Below, piece after piece: positions 25,101-37,100 of a stretch of 64,000 bases of DNA; the stretch's first letter is position 1, and the number at the start of each line of letters is the position of its first letter. A program made the translations under genes and the position numbers. The notes beneath the pieces are model-generated. The model was given only the letters and a program-made list of their open reading frames with translations, was not told the origin of the DNA and did not search any database. Origin of the DNA: Sipunculus nudus (taxonomy: Eukaryota > Annelida > Sipuncula > Golfingiida > Sipunculidae); NCBI GenBank assembly GCA_026874595.1, contig CM049317.1, forward strand, positions 73,683,118 through 73,747,117. The letters run 5' to 3'.

Positions 25101-28100
25101 TTTTGCGTCCGGCACGGTGTCGCTCCCGCGAGATTTTACTCTCAAACTCCGTCTGCAGATTCGTTCATTTCTCACGCTGCTCCATGTCGACTCTCGCACG
25201 GCGGCTTCTCTCCACGGTGCTCTCAACTGGGCCGCGTCTTTTATCTCGTTCGGCCAACTGTACTTACGTCATTTTCCGTCACGGCCTTCTCCGTTTAACC
25301 TCGGTTCGTCCTACGGTCCTCCCGTTTCGGCTCACCTGGAGGTCCCTTCATCCCTGGCTGGACCTTCCATTTCTCCTGCGCGGAGTTCCTTTTTCCCAAG
25401 ATGTAGATTGCACCATCTATACCGATGGGTCTCTCCTCGGTTGGGGGGCCCACCTTGCTGATCTTCGCGCTTCAGGGATGTGGTCCCCGTCAGAACGTCT
25501 GCTCCATCCATATCAATATCCTCGAACTGAGTGCCGTCCGTCGCGCTATTTCCCACTGGTCTCCACGCTTGATCGGCCGTCACATTCTCGTCCAGACCGA
25601 CAATACCACGGTTGTGGCATATATCAACAGGCAGGGCGGTACTCGGTCTCGCTCTCTCATGCAGGAGACCTACCTTTTGTTCGATCTATGCATCTCACTC
25701 CGAGCATCGGTCCGTGCGTCCCATCTTCCGGGCCTGTCGAACATCCTCGCGGACGCCCTTTCCCGTGGTCCTGCGTCTCCTCCTCCCCAGATGCTCCTTC
25801 AGCTCCTGGTTGTTGGGAGTGTTTTTCGCTCGCCTGGGGCGGCCGGAATTCGATTTTCCGTTCCCCCCTGTTCTCGTACCTACCGTGACGTGTCTACTTC
25901 ACCCTTTTGCCCTCTCCCTGACACGCCACCGTCCGGGTGGTCTCAACGGTTTCTCTTTGCGTTTCCGGCGCCTCATCTCATCCGCAGTGTCCTTCTCCGC
26001 TTGTCCCGCGTGGACAGGACGACCCTTTTTCTCTTACTCCCGTTTCATCCTGCGGCTCCCTGGTTTCCTCTGTGGCGCTCGCTGCTCTCTCGCCCCCCGC
26101 TTCTACTACTGCTCCGCTTTGCGCTCCCGTCGTTACCTCGAGCGCGTCGCCTATTTCGGTCGTGCCCTCTATGCGCATGCGTGCTCTCCTCGGACACCTC
26201 AAGGATCAGGGCATTTCAAGTCTGGCTGCTCTCCTTGCCTCGGCTCCCCGTCGCCGTTCTTCGGACCGCATCTATGACTCCTGGTGGCGTCTCTTCACCG
26301 AGTGGGCGTCTTCCTGTGAAATCCTCGCTCTTGCCTCTGCCGGTCGCCGTTCTGAGCTTCATGCCCTCGTGGCTGATTTGAAATTCACGCAAATTGCGGC
26401 CGACGAACCGTCGGCCACCCTACATTTTCCTCCGGATTTTTATAGAAAGAACCAAAATTTTGATGATCCTCCGTCTGCTTGGCACGTTCCGGCCCTCCCT
26501 AACGGTCAGTACCGTTATGGGGCTACCAATTGCCCGGTTCGTGCGTTACGTTATTATCTTAAAGCTACTCATTCTTTACGGGGGGGGGGGGGGGGCGCAA
26601 GAAGTTGTTTATTTCTACCAAAGTCACCACTTCCAATTAGTGCGTGGCTTAAAGCTAATATCGTCGCAGCCTATGAATCAGCTTCTCCATCCACCTTAGA
26701 ACAACTTCACATCAAGGTTCATGACATTCGAGCTCTTTCTACTTCCTTGGGCTACTGGAAATCCCCATCTACATTCACACGCTTTTATCTAAAGGATGTT
26801 CAGCTCCAGGCTTCAGGCCTTTACTCCCTGGGCCCTGTGATAGCGGCGGGTGAGGTCCTCCAATTTTCCAGGCCATCTTCTGCCTCTCTGTCTGTTCCAC
26901 CTCCAACGTTGTCTGCTACGCCGTCCCTGCACTGAGATTCTCCTCGTTTCATTGTTACAGGTAGGTGCTCCCTCCCCAAGGGCTGTCTGTTCTTTTCTCA
27001 TTATTACAGAAACAGCTCACAATTATGTTTACGTAATAAAAACCCCCCATTCCCTCCCTGTGAATGGTGGTTTTGTTAGTAAACTGTTGTGAGCTTTTCT
27101 GTATTACAAACGTCGCTCCCTCCCAGTCCTCTCCTTCCACCTTCGAAAATGTGATTACAGGTAGCAGAAGTGTGACCTAGATACACGGGAACGAGGCGGG
27201 ATGGGCAATAATAGGCCAAATAAGGGAAAATTTTCGGTTGGCTTACTCTGGCGTATAAACTTTAACAGAAAAAAATTCTCATTAATACAGAAAAGCTCAC
27301 AACAGTTTACTAACAAAACCACCATTCACAGGGAGGGAATGGGGGGGTTTGGCCTGGCATCTTAGCCCAAGATCAACTCTGCTTGACTGAGTACAAACAA
27401 GATAAGGTTTATAACACACAAGTGCTCTTGGATAAACTGCTCAACAACTTTCTTGGGGAAAAGGATCGAGCCTTGCATTGTGGGACTAGCTGTAGATTTC
27501 ACACCTTTGCCTGGCATCAACATCGGCCCAGAACTAATTAATTATGGTCACCATTGGACTTACCTGCAGATGTAAAATCATTTGAGGTATTTACATGCTT
27601 GAAAAAATATTTTGTAAATCGGAATACATTTTCAGTTCCTGATTTTAAATTTAGGAAAAAATTTATTTTGGGAAATTTCGGCATTTGGAAAAACGGCCCT
27701 CTACTGTATCTACCTGAGTTACTTATTATATGTCAAAGGTATGCAGCACAAACTTACATAATCATCACAATGCACATAAACCTGTCAGTAAATGCTGACA
27801 ATTTCAAAAAGATATCTTCAGCATATACTGAGCAAATGAATTTTATATAAAGTGATGTTTAAATGTGTCAAAAGGTAAATTACCTAAACATTAAAGAGTT
27901 AATGTCCTTTTTGTTGACATTGAACAAACCATGGCTTGCCTGTAACAGAGATGTGCTCATATTTTAGAGGTCATGTAGCTTTGACTGACCCAGGAATCTT
28001 TATAGGGAGATGTTTGTGAAAAGGGTTTCCATAGTATAGATGTGTTCATAATAGAGAGTTGACCATAATGTTCACTGTATATGTTATCTCTTTCAGAGAC

Positions 28101-31100
28101 TGCAGTATGCTAGGACTGTCATGGACAAGTTGCGGGCATGTATAGTTGCTTCATATTATGGGAAGGCTGGACAGACACAGGGCATACATGTAAGGGCTGG
28201 TGAAGTATTATTTTTAGCATTTACATACATTGAAAGGGTATTTTATGTCAGTTGTGTATAAATGTATTTTTGAAATTCATTAAGAACAAAATTGTATACT
28301 GCTTTGCTCCAGTAAATGCCCTGCCCTTTCAAAGTGTCTCCACCCCCTACCACCACCTGTCCCCCTTTCATGATTCAGAGTTGCCACACAAACCATTGAT
28401 TCAATGCTTACCTCTGATCCTCTGTGAATGCCAACAGAGTAATCCATAATCAGTTTTTTTTTTTATCATGATTGTATATTTACACTGTAATCCTGTTCCT
28501 CCTCCTATAATAGTGTCTTTTCCTGCTCCTGTGACTGTGTGTTTTTTTCATGTCAACTAAACTGGGACATATTCCCCTCATTGGTCTAATAATTTATCAT
28601 TTTACTATTTATGCATGGCATGTGGCCTTCAATTAACCTACCCCTTTTTTCAGCCATGTAGCATATTTGTCATATTCATTGCATTTATCAGGTCCATATC
28701 ATGAACCTCACTGATTCTGTTAAACTCTTACATTTTTGTGCAAATGATAACCACAATTTTTATAAATACCCATGTTTAGCATCTTTGTCTCTGAGGTAAT
28801 TGCCATAGGGGCCATGACAGGAAAAATCACCACAAAGTTGTATACATAATGTTCTTAAATACATTTTACTTGGGGACGTACATTTTGTAGCAGTAGTTTT
28901 CGACCATATCACTCATTTAGCATCAGCAGACTGACATGCTTGACAAAGAGTCTGGGGAACATGTGACAAGCGGGTGAAAAATGGCAAAAAATTCACTACC
29001 CTGTTCACTGTTCACTGCAGGTCAGTGTAATGATAATGATCATGTGATACAGTAGAAAGCCACAGTTACAAAATGTAAGTCAATGGTTGAGAGTTTTTAT
29101 ATGCCAGTCATATGACAGGACTATTATGGTATACCCACTGTCCATCCGTCCGTTAAGTTTAGTGTCGCCGTGATCATTTACTGGGGCTATGATGAATTTT
29201 CACAAAACTGTCCACAACTACTTGTCAACAGATTATCTTGCCTGTGTTCGATTTTTGGCAACATCCACGGCCACCCATGCTTAATATGGTCATGGGTCAC
29301 TTGGCATCTTCGTGGTGTCGCCACAAAAACTTTTGAAGAATATGTTAATTTATAACATATATCTCTCCTTAGTTCGATTTCTAGCAAAATCCATGCATAT
29401 TTAATGAGAACAGAGGTCACTGCACTTTGGAGGCACCTTGTTGACTTACCAAAATCCTATGGATTTTCATGAAACTCATTACACATATTTACTGATAGAG
29501 TTTCTCATCTGAATTACCCTCTCATCAAAATTCACACATTTAATGAGGTCAGAGGTCACCAGATACATGACAGGCGTATTATGCAAGTTTGCAGTGTTCT
29601 CGTTAACAATTATTATTGAATCTCAATGCAAAGGATCCAACATACATGTATAGTTTGAAGATGTACATAATTTTAACAGTTTTTAACAGATCAGGCTGTT
29701 CAAATTGTTTCCATACTTGAATCTCAGAGTTGGGGAGCCCTCCTCAATGATTAGAACCAAAACAAACTGGTAGTCAGATTCCTGTATATTTCATGGGTAA
29801 ACCATAGTTTATATATTTTATGTTTAACACCACTTACACCAGGAATGCTGATCAGGTCAATATATTATTCCTCCATGTGGTCTCATTGTGATCAGTATTC
29901 ATTTTAATTTATATAATCGCTTTCAGAAAAATAAAGCTGGTGGTTCGACTGCTGATTTAGCACAGTCTGTGTTGTATTCCATACTCCTGACACAGTTTTC
30001 AGGGATTTTTTTGGCCAGCTTAACAATGTACCATGTGTATTGGTAGAATACCATTTAGATGCCAGACTGTGTAACAGGGTTTGTGGCCCATGACTCACCT
30101 AGTGTCAACCAGGATTGCTTGACTGCAGGTGCAATCACCTCCTTTGCTGGGTCAGACTATTGAAGAACCCCCTAAAAGGTGCACTTGTTTCTGAATGACA
30201 CACAACCATGGAGCACAGTCTTCCCATGATGCCTGCAGAGTAGCCCTATGAATTGTGTAGGCCCTCAGAATTGATTCAATTATCGATTTTAAAACTTCAG
30301 TTCAATTTTTGATTCAATTTTTTCTTAAGTAGTAAATTTTAGAACTTTTATAAAATAAAAGAGAAAATAGTGGATGTTTAATTTGGATTTTAGTAAATTT
30401 CAGTAAATAAAAAATACGCTGCTCCGTCTCTGTTTATCGCCACTATTAAAGTTTCTCTGCAAGTTGAGTGGTCATCCAGCCAGTGTTTAAAGTAGATTAA
30501 GGTCATATACACGTTTCTTCACCGTGAACTGCTCTGTCAGATTTGAGAGCTCATAGAGGGCTTCAGGATGCTACTTGCCAAAATATAATAATCAAAATGA
30601 ATCGATTCAGAGGTTGAGGGCTTGCAGTTCTATGCATTCTATGCATTGTTACACCTCTACTGCAGAGCTATCATCCTTTGTTTGTCCAACTGTGAAAAAT
30701 CTCAATACTCCTCAGCTTAGGTTTAAACTTACACTCTCGTGGCTCAGAGTCCTGTCATCACAGCTTAAATCATCTCTTCTTTTACAGGAACAAATGTATC
30801 ATAGAGTTTAAGTTATATTTTTGCTGTACATGTTTCAATGAACTTTTGCTGCTTTTATAAGTGTAAACAAAGCTGAGAACTGCATCATGTTTTCAGGGAC
30901 ACACGGGCTCCACATCATCCATTCATCCACAAGTCAAAAAACATCTGGGGAAAACACTCAAGGGGGCGCCACCTGCCTCCGCTGTAACACCTCAGGAGCA
31001 GGGAGTGCATGATAGTATGGGTAATGAACACCAGATGGGAGCACAGGCTAAACCAGCGGAACATTGCAAGGTAAGCGTGATGTCATAACTTGTATATGTA

Positions 31101-34100
31101 TTAAACCCCACCAGGTATATTTTGCCAAGTGGGTCAACAGATTATTCAGAAATTTATTATTTACTGAAAGAAGATAATACCTGTGTAACAAGAAAAATGA
31201 GCTGAAGACATTAAGAGAAAATTCAGGGCTTTAGGGTAAGAGCTAAAATATTTAGTAACCTGATGGGACTTTTATGTTTCACAGCAGATTAATATTTTAA
31301 TCATTTAATGATCATGTGTTTTCAACTTTTGAACTGTGCTGCACTCAGAATTAAAATTAAAAATTGGACTAAATTTAATTTGAACACGCATGAGGAGGAT
31401 TCTGTGAAAGTTGACAAAAAAAGAACCACCCAATATTTAGGCCATCTGACATCTGTCTATAAATTTGTATAATTTTCTTTACAATACCTGTCTTTCAAAT
31501 ACTTTATAATGTTTCTCATGGGGGTTTGGATATCTTCCTGAACACATATTATTTGAAAGTCAGAAGTTACACAGTAGCATCTTTGGTAAATTATTTTCAG
31601 GATTGCAGATTGTCTATTTACCTAACCAAGTAATTTACTTCATTGAGATACTTTGCAATGTATTTTCTCAGGGTGTAAGCCAGATACAGCCATCCACTTT
31701 GAAATCAGGTCACCATGACACCACTCAGCCTATCAGCTTCAGAGCCAAGAAGAGGATCATCATTGGAAATGTGTCAAAGTTTGTATTTGTTTCCATAGAA
31801 AAAATGTTCAAATGTGTATGTGTCTTTCTTTAAAAGAAACATGTGTCTAAATTTGTTGTATGGTCATCATGTGAAACATCAAGAATTGTATTAGGTCTTC
31901 ATAAGAAATGTGTCCAAGTTTGTATATATGCTTCTATAAGTAAAGGTATACTGGGTACCTATAATTTTGACATGCTACCTGCTACATCCACATTTTGGTA
32001 AAACTGGAAGTATTTAACCTGTCAGTTAAGAGGTCTGGGCAGCTGAGCAGTAAAACTCCTGGCCTTCTCTGCTAGCAATCCGGGTTGGATCCCATGAGAA
32101 TGGGTTGTAGTGGCCCGCCCAAGGTCGGTGGTTTTCTCTAGGTTCTCCAGCTTCCTCCACCTCTCTCACTATGATCTTCAGCAGTTGAACTCTATCATTG
32201 TCTTCTATTTTCACCTAAAATATATAACTGTAAAACCCACTCAATCTGTTAAACGTTGTTGCAGAGGGAGGCAGTGCGGGACAGATATTCTGGACACCTG
32301 TGACTGGCTCGAGCACCTACTACACTTTCAGTCAGTCAGTTAAGGGGTCAGGGAATTGACACAAAAGTACACTTGGGATGTAAAGTTTAGAGTTGGATAA
32401 TGCTTTTTTTGGACCACGTCCATACCCTCAAATTATAGCAGGATGATTCATCATTGGATTATTCTCCAGATTTGTATGTAATCAAGGGGGAACTTATACT
32501 AATAAGGACCGGGGAACTGATACAGGGCTGGACATGTTTCCAGTGACAAACATATAGAAAATTAGCCAGATTTCCAACCAGAGTGCATACCCCTGCCATT
32601 TTTTTAATTGATTTTTATCCAGATCTGCTTCAGTATGTGATTGATTTGGCCCAAAAAGAGAGTTAGTTTTAATGTAGCATTTCTCCCCCTCTCCTCACAA
32701 TTTCATTGTAATTCACAGAAACTTTTGACAAACACGGTCCATGAACATAATTTTTTAACCATAGTGGGTCACATGACTTCTTGTCAGTTTCCTTTAGCTC
32801 CTCTAGTGTAAATCCTTGTTTTTCACTCACAGCCAGATGGCCTGTTACTGGTTTGTTTATACTTAACCCTTTACTGTTCAGATTAGCCTGTGGATTCTAG
32901 ACCCCTGACAAACCGGGCACCCGCCAGGGCGCTATTGGAGTTTAAAGGCTTAAAACAGGAAACTATTATATAATTATAATGTCATTGCAGTGAGGTGATG
33001 GCTATACAATTCCTCCATCATGATAAGATCACCATTTGTTTTTCCTATTATTTCAGAGTGACTCTGTTTCACTCTAATGAGACTAAGAAAGTTTAAAAAA
33101 GCTATTAAATGATTTCAGATGACTTTCTGGATTGTCATAGCCTTGTGTAAGGATGGAATTCAAAAGGCTCAATTAAAATATAATCATTCTTATCATATGA
33201 ATGTCATACCCATTCAGTAGGACAGTGCAACCCACAGGCTTTTAACCTATCCTTCAAAGAAATATAATAGCTAAGGTATGTAAATAATAAGCTCTTTTCA
33301 TTCATATACTTAGGAAGCTTTTCTTGCAGTGAAAATTTGAGCAGTAAGTGTTTGTGTAATAGTCATGACCATGGTGTGGTTGACTTCAAATTCACAAGGT
33401 TAAATATTCACAATTCCCAACTCTTTAGTGTTTCACAATGGTTTCATCTTTGTGATTGTCCATACAGTAACCTACTTAGTGTATATAACAATAACTATAT
33501 CAGCTACCTGATACATAATGCAAAATCTTGACAGTGGCATGCAGAACAATGTAAATTCTTCATGATAGAGGCAGATATATAAAAGTATTGGTATTATTTA
33601 TAGTATCATTCTATGAGCTTTGGGTAACATAAAATGTGTGCTAAAATTTATGTCATTGTCACAATATACTTGAGATGCCATTGAAGCTTTAGAAAAATTT
33701 GCTGTTCACCTGTGCATGTGTGTCTTCTTATTCACGGTGGTTTAATTTTAAATAATTTCCTTTGGCGAATCAAGTTAATTTGAAACCTCACATACAAAAA
33801 GGCAATCACAGTATATTCCAGTGAGTTTCCTTGACTCCTGCATTACTTTCTGAGCAGATTAATTTACCATGATAAATTGTACTTTTTTTCTTTCTTTAGG
33901 TATATTCCATTTGACAAGCGGGAGGCCAATGACCAGTCCACTCACAAATGGATGTTGTATGTCAGAGGTGCTCGAGATGAACCTCGAATCGATCACTTTG
34001 TCAAGAAAGTCTGGTTCTTTCTTCATCCAAGTTACAGACCCAATGACCTGGTTGAGGTCAAGTAAGTGCAATGAGATCAAACTGCACAGAATCATACTCT

Positions 34101-37100
34101 TTTGAGTATGACTCTGTTAGTAAGGCATTGTGGGAAAAGAAATTATGAGAGTATGACTCTGTTTGTTAGGCATTGTGGGAAAAGAAATAATAAGAGTATA
34201 ACTCTGTTAGTTAGGCATTGTGGGGAAAGAAATTAAGAGAGTATGACTCTGTTTGTTTGGCATTGTGGAAAAAGAAATTATGAGTATGACTCTGTTTGTT
34301 AGGCATTGTGGGAAAAGAAATAATAAGAGTATAACTCTGTTAGTTAGGCATTGTGGGGAAAGAAATTAAGAGAGTATGACTCTGTTTGTTTGGCATTGTG
34401 GAAAAAGAAATTATGAGAGTATGACTCTGTTTGTTAGGCATTGTGGGAAAAGAAATAATAAGAGTATAACTCTGTTAGTTAGGCATTGTGGGGAAAGAAA
34501 TTAAGAGAGTATGACTCTGTTTGTTTGGCATTGTGGAAAAAGAAATTATAAGAGTATGACTCTGTTAGTTAGGCACTGTGGCTAAAGAATTTTGACAGTT
34601 TGACAGTGAGACAGTCATCCCACAATGCACTCAAAAGGTTTGTTTTAAGTAGAAGGGTCAGTTGGTGCAAAGATATTTAACTACAGAGTTTATTAGGGTG
34701 AAAAATGTAATTCAGTCAAAACAATTTTCCATCTGTTTTTATATATAATAGAGCTATAGTAACATTGTGGCATATTTACTTATATTTACCAATGCTCTTG
34801 AAAACAGAAGTGAGTTTTTTTAGCTCAGCTGACTGAAAGTCATCTGAGCTTTAGTGATCACTCTTTGTCCGTCGTCCGTCTGTCCGTCTGTCCGTCTGTT
34901 AACCAGGCACAAATCGTAACCACTGGACCTAGAACCTTGTAACTTGGGATTCTGAGAGGTCCATAAAAAATCTCCTTGGAAACCAGAAATTAGGTCTCTG
35001 TTACTCATATCCTTCGAGCTATGTGGCCCCAAAGTACCCCCCCAGGAAAAGTCAAAAATTTCATACAAAAACTTCAATATCTCATTAACTACTTGACTGA
35101 TGGTCATGATTTTTGGCATACATATTGATCATGAGATGTTACATCACTTCCTGCAGACTGGTGGCGCCACCTGTATTTTTAAATTTTTTACGAATTTTTT
35201 TCTCTATTTTTGAGACCTTTAAAAATGTGAACATCTGTTAACAAGGCACAAATCATAAAGACTGGACTTAGAATCTTAATTCTTGACACACTGAGAGGTC
35301 CATGAAAAATCTCCTTGGAAACCAGAAATTAGGTCTCTGTTACCCATATCCTTTGAGCTATGGGGCCCCAAAGTACCCCCCAGAATAGTAAAAAATTTCA
35401 TACAAAAACTTCAATATCTCAATAACTACATCACTGATGGTCTTCATTTTTGGCATACATATTGATCATGAGATGTTCGATCAGTTCCTGCAGACTGGTG
35501 GCGCCACCTGTACTGTTTGATTTTTTACGATTTTTTCCTCTATTTTTGAGACCTTTGAGGATGCTGTCATCTGTTAGCGTGGCACAAATCGTAACGACTG
35601 GACCTAGAATCTTCATTTTCGACACACTGAGAGACCTATGAAAAGTCTCCACGGAAACCAGAAATTAGGTCTCTGTTACCCATATCCTTCGAGCTATGGG
35701 GCCCAAAATTACCCCCCAGAATAGTCAAAAATTTCATACAAAAACTTCAATATCTCATTAACTACATCACTGATGGTCATGATTTTCGACATACATATTG
35801 ATCATGAGATGTTTCATCAGTTTGTGCAGACTGGTGGCGCCACCTGTATTTTTCAATGTTCACGAATTGTTTTCTCCATTTTTGAGACCTTTAAGGATGT
35901 AGTTATCTGTCAACAGGGTACAAATTGTAACGACTGGACCTAAAATCTTCGTTCTTGACACACAGGGAGACCCATGATAAGTCTCCATGGAAACCTGAAA
36001 TTTGGTCTCTGTTACCCATATCCTTTGAGCTATGGCACTCCAAAGTACAGCTCAGAATAATGGAAAATTTGATACAAAAGCTAAAGTATCTGAACAACTA
36101 ATGCAGAGATAACCATAATTGTTTGCATGGATATTGATCATGGAGTGTTTCATAAGTTTCTGCAGACTGGTGGCACCACCTTTATTTGTTCGGTTTTTTT
36201 TACGAAATTTTTCTGTATTTTTGAGACCTTTAAAGATATGAACATCTGTTAACAGGGCACAAATCATAAAAACTGGACCAAGAATCTTCATTCTTGACAC
36301 ACAGGGAGACCCATGAAAAGTCTCCATGGAAACTTGAAATTAGGTCTCTGTTACCCATATTCTTTAAGCTGTATGGGTCCAAAATACCCCCCCCCCCCCC
36401 AGAATAATGGAAAATTTGATACAAAAACTGCAGTATTTCAATAACTACAACACTGATGGTCATGATTTTCGGCATACATATTGATCATGAGCTGTTCCAT
36501 CAGTTTCTGCAGACTGGGTGTGCCACCTCTATTTTTTTTTCAAATTTTTACGAATTTTTTTCTTTTTTTTGAGACCTTTAAAGATGTGGTTATCTGTCAA
36601 CAGGGTACAAATCGCAACAACTGGACCTAGAATCTTCATTCTTGTCATGCAAGGAGGCCCATGAAAGGTGCCTGTGGAAACTTGAAATTAGGTCTCTGTT
36701 ACCCATATCCTTCAAGCTATAGGACTCCGAAGTATCCCTCAGAATAATGGACAATTTGATACAAAAACTGAAGTATCTGAACAACTAATGCAGAGATCAC
36801 CATGATTTTTTGCATGGATATTGACCATTAAGTGTTTTTATTAGTTTCTGCAGACTGGTGGAGCCACCTGTATTTTTGTATCCGCCAAAACGAAGTTTTG
36901 CAGATACTATGTTTTTGACCGAGTTCCTCCGCCGCGGCGGCGTTCGTTTCCAGAGAGCTCCTCGGAGACTAATGGACCGATTTTTCCCAAACTTACAGCT
37001 ATTATCGGGTCACATGTGAACTGGTGCCTAACCAATTTGCATTGACCTCTGACCTTTCCTCTCTATCCAGTGTCCATTTGTGGGTCTGTTTCCACTCATA

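Larger units (their letters stand above)
22158..27350 (+). mobile_element. DIRS-type tyrosine-recombinase retrotransposon, copy 1
   Basis: This is a 5.19 kb GC-rich element in the sense orientation within YEATS2 intron 2. It has split inverted terminal repeats (22158-22334 and 27145-27350), a gag-like region, reverse transcriptase with YLDD, RNase H, a tyrosine recombinase and an internal complementary region at 26996-27106. DIRS elements replicate through a circular DNA intermediate and integrate by tyrosine recombinase, without target-site duplication. The copy is dead: gag is broken by frameshifts and stops, RNase H is split, and the recombinase lacks about 310 bp present in copy 2 plus two shorter segments (42 and 24 bp). 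Its base composition contrasts sharply with the AT-rich host introns. Confidence 0.93.

Noticed and set aside
22343-26935. Numerous long overlapping frames, including a 251-codon reverse frame at 24160-24915
   Set aside because: They are shadows of the GC-rich DIRS coding region; only the frames carrying gag, reverse transcriptase, RNase H and recombinase motifs were kept.
32030-32110. Possible tRNA gene
   Set aside because: A B-box-like element is present but no cloverleaf can be drawn, and the sequence continues into a SINE body.
34820-36784. A set of similar reverse-strand frames of 64-99 codons
   Set aside because: They are copies of one another produced by the 340 bp tandem unit, with no conserved domain.
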